Shown: one piece after another, positions 1-6,992 of the stretch | Layout of the letters: each line of letters opens with the position of its first letter | Position numbering within the stretch: the stretch's first letter is position 1 | Notes under the pieces: model-generated | What the model was told of the DNA's origin: nothing | The model's database searches: none | Seen by the model: the letters and a program-made list of their open reading frames with translations, nothing else | DNA from: DATAYA01 sp036272815 | Lineage (GTDB): Bacteria; Pseudomonadota; Alphaproteobacteria; Acetobacterales; Acetobacteraceae | NCBI GenBank assembly: GCA_036272815.1 | Contig: DATAYA010000253.1 | Location: 1-35,370 of the forward strand | Length of the DNA stretch: 35,370 nucleotides | Direction of reading: 5' to 3' | Translations under genes and position numbers: made by a program

Positions 1-31
1 CGGGTCGCCAGCGTGGCGGCCCGGCCTTTTT
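1..31 (+). terminator. Rho-independent terminator of an upstream gene
   Basis: A 9-bp stem (bases 1-9 with 15-23, one G-U pair) closes a 5-nt loop, and a run of five T follows at 27-31. This is the classic intrinsic terminator layout reading rightwards, so it probably ends a plus-strand gene lying just outside the window. The stem begins at the first base, so it may extend further left. Confidence 0.6.
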
Positions 32-101
32 CATGTGTTGCGTCTTGAAGCGGTGCCCGCTTTCACGCAGCCTGCCGATGGAACGAACGAAGGGCGTCCC
101 C

Positions 102-1508
102 ATGCACCGCCGCCTTCATCTCCTGACGGGCGCTCTGTCCGTGGCACTGCTCCCTGCGGCCCATGCCCAGACCCAGGCTAATACCCAGGCTAATACCCAG
201 ACCCAGGCCGCACCCGCGCCGCCGGGTGCCGCCGCCCAACCCCAATCCAAGGCCCCGCAACAACCGTGGCCGACGTTGGCCCAGGTGAACCAGGTCTTCG
301 ACAACGTGTTCGCCCTGATCAACACGCAATACGTCAATCCGACCGACCCGAATGTGGTTCTCGGGAATGCGCTGGACGGGATGCTGACCAAGCTCGACCC
401 GCACAGCTATTACCTCACGCCCGCCCAATGGAAAGACCAGCAGATCGAGAACACGGGCGTGTTCGGCGGCGTCGGGCTGCAGATCACGTTGCAGAACAAC
501 GTGGTCTCCGTCGTAAGCCCGATCGACGGCACCCCGGCCGCGCGGGCCGGACTCAAGCCCGGCGACGTGCTGACCACGGCGGATGGAAGCAGCTTCAAGG
601 GTGACAGCCTCCAGCAGGTGCTCAACCGGCTGCGGGGGCCGCCGGGCAGCTCGATCCGCCTGACGATCGCGCGGCCGGGCGAGGCCAAGCCGCTGGACGT
701 CTCGCTCACGCGCGAGATCATCCATGTGCAGGTGGTCAAGAGCCGGCTGATCGGCGAGATCGGCTACATCCGCCTGAGCAGCTTCAGCGCACAGAGCGAG
801 CCGAACCTGCGCACGGCGCTGGCCGGCTTCCAGAGCAAGCTCGGACACGAGCCCCCCGCCATCATCCTCGACATGCGCAACAACCCTGGCGGATTGTTCG
901 GCGGCGCGACGGCGGTCGCCAACAGTTTCTTCGGCCAGGGCGAGATCGTAGCCCTGCGCGGTCGCCAGCCGCGGGACAACCGCGTCTGGTCGGCAACCCC
1001 GCAGGGCGTGGTCGCGCCCGCGGTCCCGCTGGTGGTGATGATCAACAACGGCACCGCCTCGGCCGCCGAGATCGTCGCCGGGGCCTTGCAGGACCACCAG
1101 CGGGCGGTGCTGCTCGGACAGCGTAGCTTTGGCAAGGGCTCGGTACAACTGCTGTTCCCGCTCGACAACGGCGGGGCAATCCGGATGACCACGGCGCGCT
1201 ACTACACACCCTCGGGCCGGTCGATCCAGGGCCTGGGCATCGTGCCCGACGTCGAGGTGGAGGAGAGCCGCACGCCCGTGGCGAGCAAGGACGCAGCGCA
1301 CGAGGCCGACCTCGCTGGTGCGCTCAAGAACCCGGGCAGCATCGCCTCCAGCCTGAAGGCGCCGCCGCGCCCCGACCTGCCGGCGATCGCGAAGGAAATC
1401 CCCCGCCTGCCGCCCGCGTCGTGGCCGGCCTTTGACCCGAACAAGCCCGCGACCGACTTCCAGCTCGCGCAGGCGCTGGTGCTGGCAAAGGCGATGGAGA
1501 AGCACTGA
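102..1508 (+). CDS. S41 family C-terminal processing peptidase (CtpA-like)
   Basis: Predicted exported serine protease of the CtpA/Prc type, which cleaves periplasmic or envelope proteins near their C-termini. The 468-residue form starts at ATG 102, because the upstream in-frame ATG (33) would put charged residues ahead of a clean signal peptide (MHRRLHLLTG, hydrophobic core, AHAQ). A Q/T/A/P-rich linker follows, then a PDZ domain (about residues 115-200, GLQITL and AGLKPGDVL), then the S41 catalytic domain. Ser320 (GTASAAEI) and Lys345 (SFGKGS) sit 25 residues apart, as expected for the Ser-Lys dyad. The stop lies 4 bp from the stop of the convergent glycosyltransferase gene. The family is secure; the physiological substrate is unknown. 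Confidence 0.93.
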   Translation: MHRRLHLLTGALSVALLPAAHAQTQANTQANTQTQAAPAPPGAAAQPQSKAPQQPWPTLAQVNQVFDNVFALINTQYVNPTDPNVVLGNALDGMLTKLDPHSYYLTPAQWKDQQIENTGVFGGVGLQITLQNNVVSVVSPIDGTPAARAGLKPGDVLTTADGSSFKGDSLQQVLNRLRGPPGSSIRLTIARPGEAKPLDVSLTREIIHVQVVKSRLIGEIGYIRLSSFSAQSEPNLRTALAGFQSKLGHEPPAIILDMRNNPGGLFGGATAVANSFFGQGEIVALRGRQPRDNRVWSATPQGVVAPAVPLVVMINNGTASAAEIVAGALQDHQRAVLLGQRSFGKGSVQLLFPLDNGGAIRMTTARYYTPSGRSIQGLGIVPDVEVEESRTPVASKDAAHEADLAGALKNPGSIASSLKAPPRPDLPAIAKEIPRLPPASWPAFDPNKPATDFQLAQALVLAKAMEKH

Positions 1509-1512
1509 GCCG

Positions 1513-2970
1513 TCAGGCCAGCACCGACTCCCGCCGCGCCGCCAGCGGCACCAGCGCCTCCGCGACCGCGGCGATGACCGCGTCCCAGTCGCCCGGCACC
1601 GGCTGGCGGAAGAAGCGGACCGCCGGATACCAGGGGCTGTCGGTCCGCTCCAGCATCCAGCGCCAGTCTGATGGGCGGGCCAGCAGCGTCCACACCGGCA
1701 CGCCGAGCGCGCCCGCGAGGTGGCCGACCGCGCTGTCGACCGTCACCACGAGATCGAGATTGGCCAGCAATGCCGCGGTCTCGCCGAAATCGCCGAGTTC
1801 GGCCGAGAGGTCGAGCACGTTCATGCGCGCCATCGCCTCGGCATCGCCGGAAGGCGGCGCCTTGGCGACGCTGACCAGCGCCACGCCCGGGATTGCGGCG
1901 AGCGGTGCCAGACGCGACAGGCCGATCGAGCGGCGATAGTCGTTCGGATGCGTCGTCCGCCCCGCCCAGAAGAGGCCGACGCGGAACCGCCCGCGCTCGA
2001 TCCGCGCATCGAGCCGGCCGCGCCAGTCGGCGACGCGCTCTGGATCGGCGTGCAGATAGGGGTGCGGGCCGGGAATGCTGTCGAGTTCGGTGCCGAGCAC
2101 GCCCGGCAGGCTGGAGAGGCGGCAATAGGCGGCGTGGCCGGGGATGCCGGTCCAGGCGGTGTAGCAGGCGTGGACGCCGGGAATGCGGCCGAGCAGGGGC
2201 GCCAGATCCTTGCTGCAAGCGAGCAGCACTTCGCGGCAGCGCGCCGCGACGGCGGGGATGTAGCGGGCGAATTGCAGGGTGTCGCCATAGCCCTGGTCGC
2301 CCACCAGCAGGATGCGGGCCTTCGGCAGCGCCATGCCGTTCCACATCGGCGTGCCCATCCGGGGCAGCATCCCGCGCGCCTGCTCGGTCTTGTTGCGCCA
2401 CTCGTATTCGATCCAGCCGGGCTTCATCTGGCCGCCCATCAGCAGAACCTGACCGAGGCCGAGATGCGCCTCCGCGTGGTCGGGGTCGCGCGCGAGGGCG
2501 GCGAGGAAGAAGGTCGTCGCCTGGTCGTGCTCGCCGCGGTCCATGTGGACCTTGCCGAGATTGAACAGTGCCGCCGCACTCGCCCCGATCTGCGCGGCGC
2601 GGCGCGCCGTGGTGAGCGCCTCCTCCATCCGGCACTGCATCCGGTAGAGGCCGGAGAGATTGAGCCACCAGTTCGCGACGCTGCCGTTGCGCCCGCATGC
2701 GCGCTCCAGCAGCGGGATGCCGGTCTCGATCGCGCCGCGCTGGCCGTGGACGGCGCCCAGCAGGGCCAGCGCGGGCGGGTGGTCGGGGGCGGCCTCCAGC
2801 ACGTCCTCGCAGATGCCGATGGCCTCGCGATAGCGCTTGGCGCGGGCGGCGGTCTCGGCACGGCCGAGGGCTTCGAGGTGCGGGTCTTTCGGCGGCTCGG
2901 GCGGGGGTGCCGGCGGCTTGGGTGCCGGCGCGGGGGTCGCGGGCGCGGCTTCGACTGGATCGGTGCTCAT
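1513..2970 (-). CDS. TPR-containing glycosyltransferase family 9-like protein
   Basis: 485 residues from ATG 2970; a longer in-frame extension to 3162 is low-complexity and unsupported. The N-terminus is Pro/Ala-rich (about 1-35). It is followed by TPR-like helical repeats (about 40-200, with A-x-x-x-L-G and D-P-D-H-A-E-A-H patterns). A C-terminal half resembles the ADP-heptose:LPS heptosyltransferase fold: GDQGYGDTLQFARY near the domain start and DSAVGHLAGALGVPVW near the end match the nucleotide-sugar binding segment of this family. Proteins of this layout are usually called tetratricopeptide glycosyltransferases, and their acceptors are mostly unknown. A role in envelope or protein glycosylation is inference. 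No signal peptide is seen, so it is probably cytoplasmic. Confidence 0.82.
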   Translation of the reverse strand: MSTDPVEAAPATPAPAPKPPAPPPEPPKDPHLEALGRAETAARAKRYREAIGICEDVLEAAPDHPPALALLGAVHGQRGAIETGIPLLERACGRNGSVANWWLNLSGLYRMQCRMEEALTTARRAAQIGASAAALFNLGKVHMDRGEHDQATTFFLAALARDPDHAEAHLGLGQVLLMGGQMKPGWIEYEWRNKTEQARGMLPRMGTPMWNGMALPKARILLVGDQGYGDTLQFARYIPAVAARCREVLLACSKDLAPLLGRIPGVHACYTAWTGIPGHAAYCRLSSLPGVLGTELDSIPGPHPYLHADPERVADWRGRLDARIERGRFRVGLFWAGRTTHPNDYRRSIGLSRLAPLAAIPGVALVSVAKAPPSGDAEAMARMNVLDLSAELGDFGETAALLANLDLVVTVDSAVGHLAGALGVPVWTLLARPSDWRWMLERTDSPWYPAVRFFRQPVPGDWDAVIAAVAEALVPLAARRESVLA

Positions 2971-3095
2971 CTGGTGGGCTCGGCTCCCGTGCTCGCCGTC
3001 GCGGAATGTTGTCAGGATGCCGCAGCGCGATTGCCGCGTCGAATGCCGATGCACGCGAAGCTGGCAGGCTTCTGCCCGCGATGCGGTCCCTTGCT

Positions 3096-3118
3096 CCCTC
3101 TCCACTTGCGGGAGAGGG
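3096..3118. repeat. CCCTCTCC/GGAGAGGG palindrome in the intergenic region
   Basis: An 8-bp perfect inverted repeat (3096-3103 with 3111-3118) with a 7-nt loop lies in the 223-bp gap between the divergent glycosyltransferase and ABC permease genes. A second copy of the same stem occurs at 6943-6965, so it behaves as a short dispersed repeat. Here only three T follow, so terminator function is doubtful. Confidence 0.55.
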
Positions 3119-3193
3119 CCTTTCGGACAGTCCGCGCCAGAACAACGGAACGCTTCACACACCTGGCATCAAGTTTGCTACGCTTCCGTGCCC

Positions 3194-4015
3194 ATGAGCG
3201 TCTCCATCCCGCTTCCCCGGACGCCGCCCATCGCCGCCCCGCCGGGCCGCAAGTTGCCGCCGGTCGCACTGGGTGGCCTGGCGGTGGCAGCCATGTTCGG
3301 CGCCTGGTGGGCTGTGACCGCGAGCGGGCGCATCCCGGCCGACCTGCTGCCAGGCCCCGGCGCGGTGCTGGCGGCCTTTCTCGACATCGTCCGCCACGGC
3401 TATCGCGGCACCTCGCTCGGCGAGAACATCGCGGCGACGCTCGCGCGCTGCATGGCGGGGTTCGGGCTCGCGGTCGTGCTCGGGGTGCCGCTCGGGCTGT
3501 GGATGGGGCTGCGCCAGGCGCCGCGGGCGGCCGCCAACTGGGTCGTGCAGTTCATGCGGCCGCTGCCGCCGCTCTCCTACATGATCCTGCTGATCCTCTG
3601 GCTCGGCACCGGCAATGCGAGCAAGGCCGCACTGCTGTTCCTCACCGCCTTCCCGATCATCGCCAGTGCGGCGATGGCGGGCGTGCGGCAGGTCAAGACC
3701 AGCCGGATGCAGGCGGCGCAGGCGCTCGGTGCGACGGACGCGCAGGTGCTGCGCTTCGTCGTGCTGCCCTCGGCGGCGCCGATGATCTTCACCGGGCTCT
3801 CGATCGCGCTCGCCGCCGCCTTCTCCACCGTCGTCTCGGCCGAGCTGATCGCGTCCACCGATGGGCTCGGCTGGATGGTGATCGCGGCGAGCCGGTTCCT
3901 GCGCACCGACATCGTCATCCTGGCAATTCTCATTCTTGGGCTGATCGGCGTGGCGCTGGCCGCCGCCCTCCGCGCCGTCGACCGGCGCGTCGTGCATTGG
4001 CGCGGGCGGGACTGA
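3194..4015 (+). CDS. ABC transporter permease, TauC/SsuC type (first of two)
   Basis: Inner-membrane permease of a nitrate/sulfonate/taurine-type importer. I chose ATG 3194 (273 residues, MSVSIPLPRT) because the frame upstream is Gly/Arg/Ser-rich and does not fit the family. It has about six membrane segments. The cytoplasmic EAA loop is present (QAAQALGATDAQVLRFVVLPSAAP), where the ATPase docks. It opens a four-gene operon (permease, permease, binding protein, ATPase). Its stop overlaps the start of the second permease by one base (TGATG), so the two are probably made together. Its sequence is clearly related to, but not the same as, the neighbouring permease, which suggests a heterodimeric channel rather than a recent duplication. 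Confidence 0.88.
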   Translation: MSVSIPLPRTPPIAAPPGRKLPPVALGGLAVAAMFGAWWAVTASGRIPADLLPGPGAVLAAFLDIVRHGYRGTSLGENIAATLARCMAGFGLAVVLGVPLGLWMGLRQAPRAAANWVVQFMRPLPPLSYMILLILWLGTGNASKAALLFLTAFPIIASAAMAGVRQVKTSRMQAAQALGATDAQVLRFVVLPSAAPMIFTGLSIALAAAFSTVVSAELIASTDGLGWMVIAASRFLRTDIVILAILILGLIGVALAAALRAVDRRVVHWRGRD

Positions 4016-4788
4016 TGCGGGGCCGATCCATCTCCGCCTGGGCGATCACGGCGCTCGCGGTCGCGTTCGTGGCGGCAGCCTGGGTCGGCGCGACGGATGG
4101 CGGCCTGGTGAACGACCTCTTCCTGCCGACGCCCGCAGACCTTTGGTCGGCCGCGGTCGATCTCTGGCAGAACGGCTACAAGAGTGCATCGCTGCCGGCC
4201 CATGTGGGCTTCAGCCTGATGCGGGTGCTGGCGGGCTTCGGCACCGGTGCGGCCGCCGGCACGCTGCTTGGGCTCGCGATGGGGATGGCGCCGCGCATCG
4301 ACGCACTCGCCGCCCCCTTCGTCGAGTTCCTCCGCCCGCTGCCGCAGCCGGCCTATCTGGTGCTGCTGATCCTCTGGCTCGGCATCGGCGAGATGCCGAA
4401 GATCGTGATGCTGTTCCTCGCGGCCCTGCCGGTCTCGGCGGTCGCCGCGCGCGACGGGGTGCGCAGCGTCTCGGTCGAGCGCGTCCACGCGGCACGCTCG
4501 CTCGGCGCGTCGCGGTTGCAGGTGTTCGCCTTCGTCGTGCTGCCCTCGGCGGCGCCCGAGATCATCACCGGCGCGCGGCTCGCGATCGGGATCGTCTATG
4601 CGACGCTGATCGCGGCCGAGATCATCGCCGGCTCCAACGGGCTTGGCTGGATGATCCTCGATGCCGGCCGCTTCCTGCGCTCGGACTACGTCTTCGTCGG
4701 CATCATCCTGATCGGCCTGATGGGTCTCGCCCTCGACGGCACGCTGGTGCTGGTCGAACGCCGCTTGGTCCACTGGGCCGGACGCTGA
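4015..4788 (+). CDS. ABC transporter permease, TauC/SsuC type (second of two)
   Basis: 257 residues starting at the ATG that overlaps the previous stop. Hydrophobic, with about six membrane segments and an EAA loop (HAARSLGASRLQVFAFVVLPSAAP). The C-terminal VERRLVHWAGR matches the DRRVVHWRGR end of the first permease, showing common descent. Together with the preceding permease it would form the transmembrane path of one importer; most TauABC/SsuABC systems use a single permease gene as a homodimer. The binding protein gene follows 27 bp later. Confidence 0.87.
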   Translation: MRGRSISAWAITALAVAFVAAAWVGATDGGLVNDLFLPTPADLWSAAVDLWQNGYKSASLPAHVGFSLMRVLAGFGTGAAAGTLLGLAMGMAPRIDALAAPFVEFLRPLPQPAYLVLLILWLGIGEMPKIVMLFLAALPVSAVAARDGVRSVSVERVHAARSLGASRLQVFAFVVLPSAAPEIITGARLAIGIVYATLIAAEIIAGSNGLGWMILDAGRFLRSDYVFVGIILIGLMGLALDGTLVLVERRLVHWAGR

Positions 4789-4815
4789 TATCGCTTCCAG
4801 GAGAGGAGATACGTC

Positions 4816-5835
4816 ATGGCTCTGTCCCGTCGCACCGTGCTCGCCGCCGGACTTGCCGCGCCCGGGCTTGCACTCTCCGGATCGCTCGCCCGCGCGGCGG
4901 CGCCGGGTGCGTGCAAGGTCGGGTTCTTCACCGAGACCAAGCCGACGATGATCGCCAAGGGCCTCGGCTGGTTCGACCAGGGCGTGGGGACCAAAATCTC
5001 CTGGACCGAATACGGCAGCGGCGTCGAGATCAACGCCGCGATGGTTGCGGGCGGAGCCGACTTCGGGCTGGCAACCGGCTCGGTCGCCACCGCCGCCGGC
5101 ATCGCGCAGGGGCTGCCGCTGAAGCTGATCGGCATGGTCGACAATATCGGTCCGGCCGAGGAGATGACGGTGCGCAAAACTGCGAACATCACCAAGCCCG
5201 CCGACTTCAAGGGGAAGAAGGTCGCGACCCCGTTCGGCTCGACCTCGCATTTCCGCCTGCTCGGCTTCCTCAAGACCAACAACCTCACCCAATCCGAAGT
5301 CACCGTGCTCGACATGCGGCCCGATGCGATCGTCGCCGCCTGGACGCGCGGCGACATCGACGCGGCCTATGTCTGGGCGCCGGCGAAATCGAAGCTGCTG
5401 GCAGCCGGCGGGGTGAAATACGTCACCTACAAGAAGCTCGACGCCGCCGGCTACGTGATCGCCGACCTCATCGTGGTGCGCAACGGCTTCGCGCAGGAAT
5501 ACCCCAACGCGGTGGTGGGCTTCCTGAAGGCCTACGGCCGCGCGCTTTCGATGTGGCAGAAGATGCCGCAGCAGGCCGCCGACATCGTCGCCAAGCAGGC
5601 GGGCGTGACGCCGGCGGTCGCGACCGCCGATATGAGCCTCTACGACTTCGTGCCGCAGAAGACGCAGCTCACCGCACGCTGGCTGGGTCCGCCCGGAAAG
5701 GGTGGCGCTTTCTGCCACACCCTCAAGGGCACCGCCGACTTCCTGGTGACGCAGAAGAGCATCCGCCGCGCGCCTTTGCTCGCCACCTTCGTGCGCGGGA
5801 CCGACACGTCCTACCTGGCAAAGGCGGTGGCCTGA
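4816..5835 (+). CDS. ABC transporter substrate-binding protein, TauA/NMT1-like
   Basis: 339-residue periplasmic binding protein. A ribosome binding site (AGGAGAGGAG) lies just upstream of ATG 4816. The N-terminus carries a twin-arginine-like signal (SRRTVLAAG, then ALSGSLARAAA). The mature part follows the TauA pattern: KVGFFTETKPTMIAKGLGWF at the start, EYGSGVEINAAMVAGGADFG, PFGSTSHFRLLGFLK, and a W-T-R-G-D-I-D-A-A-Y-V-W segment. TauA-like proteins bind taurine or other small sulfonates, but the family also contains nitrate, pyrimidine-precursor and other binders. No taurine dioxygenase (tauD) or sulfonate monooxygenase gene is in the window, so the ligand is open. Confidence 0.88.
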   Translation: MALSRRTVLAAGLAAPGLALSGSLARAAAPGACKVGFFTETKPTMIAKGLGWFDQGVGTKISWTEYGSGVEINAAMVAGGADFGLATGSVATAAGIAQGLPLKLIGMVDNIGPAEEMTVRKTANITKPADFKGKKVATPFGSTSHFRLLGFLKTNNLTQSEVTVLDMRPDAIVAAWTRGDIDAAYVWAPAKSKLLAAGGVKYVTYKKLDAAGYVIADLIVVRNGFAQEYPNAVVGFLKAYGRALSMWQKMPQQAADIVAKQAGVTPAVATADMSLYDFVPQKTQLTARWLGPPGKGGAFCHTLKGTADFLVTQKSIRRAPLLATFVRGTDTSYLAKAVA

Positions 5836-5839
5836 GCGG

Positions 5840-6634
5840 TTGGACGGATCGCAGGTGACGGCGGAGTTCGTCCGCTTCGCGGGCGTCTCCGTCGTCTATG
5901 GCAGCGGTGCGGGCGCGGTGCGGGCGGTCGATCGCGCCGACCTCGCCTTCGCACGGGGCGATTTCGTCTGCATCGTGGGGCCGTCCGGCTGCGGCAAGAC
6001 GACGCTGATGCAGACGCTCGCCGGCTTCCTGCCGCCGAGCGAGGGCGTCGTCAGTCTCGACGGCGCACCCATCAGCGGGCCTGGTGCCGACCGCGGCGTG
6101 GTGTTCCAGCAACCCTCGCTGTTCCCGTGGATGACGGTCGGGGGCAATGCCGGCTTCGGCCCGATGGTGCGCGGCGAGGGTCGCGGCGCGCGCGGGGCGA
6201 AGGTCGAGCAATGGCTGCGCACCGTCGGGCTCTGGGATTTCCGTGACCGCTATCCGTACGAGCTTTCGGGGGGGATGCAGCAGCGGCTCGCGATCGCGCG
6301 CGCGCTGGTCAACGAGCCGAAGGTGCTGCTGATGGACGAGCCGTTCGGCGCGCTGGATGCACTCACGCGCGAGCGGATGCAGGAGCAGTTGCACGCGGTC
6401 TGGCGGCGCACCGGGATGACGATCGTGTTCATCACCCACAGCGTCGAGGAGGCGGTCTATCTCGGCACGCAGGTCGTGGTGATGTCGCCACGGCCGGGGC
6501 GGATCGTCGAGCGGCTCGCTTTCCCGTTCGCGCGGGACACGCGGGCGGGGGAAATCCGCGCAGTGAAGGCGCGGGCGGATTTCGTCGCCGCGCGCGAGCA
6601 AGTGCTCGGGCTGATCTGGCAGATGGAGGAGTGA
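5840..6634 (+). CDS. ABC transporter ATP-binding protein, TauB/SsuB type
   Basis: 264 residues from a TTG start 4 bp after the binding protein stop; a GTG a few codons later is an alternative. All nucleotide-binding motifs are present: Walker A GPSGCGKTT (residues 47-55), Q-loop FQQPSLFPW, signature LSGGMQQRLAIARAL, Walker B VLLMDEPFGALDA and the switch histidine in FITHSVEEA. The match to TauB/SsuB-type ATPases is close. It energises import through the two permeases encoded upstream and completes the operon. Confidence 0.92.
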   Translation: MDGSQVTAEFVRFAGVSVVYGSGAGAVRAVDRADLAFARGDFVCIVGPSGCGKTTLMQTLAGFLPPSEGVVSLDGAPISGPGADRGVVFQQPSLFPWMTVGGNAGFGPMVRGEGRGARGAKVEQWLRTVGLWDFRDRYPYELSGGMQQRLAIARALVNEPKVLLMDEPFGALDALTRERMQEQLHAVWRRTGMTIVFITHSVEEAVYLGTQVVVMSPRPGRIVERLAFPFARDTRAGEIRAVKARADFVAAREQVLGLIWQMEE

Positions 6635-6656
6635 TACCGGCCATCGCAGCGCCTGA

Positions 6657-6719
6657 CTCTTGCCCGTCATCCTCGGCCTCTTGCCCGTCATCCTCGGCCT
6701 CTTGCCCGTCATCCTCGGC
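6657..6719. repeat. 21-bp tandem repeat, three identical copies
   Basis: Three perfect head-to-tail copies of a 21-bp unit (6657-6677, 6678-6698, 6699-6719). The unit contains CCCGTCATCCTCGGC, the left end of the palindromic element that follows. The array therefore looks like local amplification of one end of that element. No gene is supported here: the open frame across it only encodes Ser/Cys/Pro repeats. Confidence 0.9.
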
Positions 6720-6797
6720 GAAGGCCGAGGATCCACGCCTGGCTTCGGTGCGGCGTAAAGGAAGCCGTGGATGGCCGGCCTTCGCCGGCCATGACGG
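6706..6797. repeat. Composite palindromic intergenic repeat
   Basis: Two hairpins make up the element. 6711-6719 pairs with 6724-6732 (loop GAAG), and 6771-6779 pairs with 6784-6792 (loop CTTC). The outer parts are also inverted (CCGTCAT at the left, ATGACGG at the right; GGATCCACG against CGTGGAT). This is the look of a small dispersed palindromic repeat of alphaproteobacterial genomes, probably mobilised in trans or spread by recombination. Confidence 0.7.
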
Positions 6798-6824
6798 GAA
6801 GGATCACTGCATAGGAGGCAGGGC

Positions 6825-6944
6825 TCAATTCGACAGCAGCACCGAGTTGACGACCTGGATGATGCCGTTCGACCGATAGACGTTCGGGACCGTGATTTCG
6901 GCGACGCCGCTCTTGCCGCCCTCGACTCGGTTGCGGAATAGTCC
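6825..6944 (-). pseudogene. C-terminal remnant of a fasciclin-domain protein gene
   Basis: Read on the minus strand, this stretch encodes about 39 residues ending in a TGA at 6825-6827. The piece VEGGKSGVAEITVPNVYRSN followed by GIIQVVNSVLLSN fits the last strands of a fasciclin (FAS1) domain, whose usual ending is an A-T-V...D-V...S-N-G-V-I-H-V-I-D-x-V-L-x-P pattern. There is no start codon or remaining domain: upstream the frame runs into the palindrome at 6943-6965 and then the end of the amidohydrolase gene. It is best read as the leftover 3' end of a deleted gene. Most of the 358-bp gap between the ABC operon and the amidohydrolase is explained by this scrap plus repeats. Confidence 0.65.
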
Positions 6945-6971
6945 CTCTCCCGCGAGGGGAGAGGGCTTTTT
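6943..6971 (+). terminator. Hairpin followed by T5, terminator-like
   Basis: A perfect 9-bp stem (6943-6951 with 6957-6965, loop GCGAG) is followed by C and five T. Reading rightwards it has the form of an intrinsic terminator and could stop transcripts from the ABC operon, which ends 300 bp upstream. Its stem is the same CCCTCTCC/GGAGAGGG palindrome as at 3096-3118, so a repeat may have been adopted as a terminator. Confidence 0.55.
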
Positions 6972-6992
6972 CACATCAAGCTGGCGACGAGA

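Noticed and set aside
63..1505. 480-codon minus-strand frame opposite the S41 protease
   Set aside because: Codon-bias shadow; the plus-strand protein has a signal peptide, PDZ domain and catalytic dyad.
1202..3145. Long minus-strand open frame over the protease end and glycosyltransferase gene
   Set aside because: Arg/Ala/Pro-rich translation without domains; it is the +1 shadow of the TPR-glycosyltransferase frame in high-GC DNA.
6657..6719. CRISPR array
   Set aside because: Units are directly adjacent with no spacers, so it is a plain tandem repeat.
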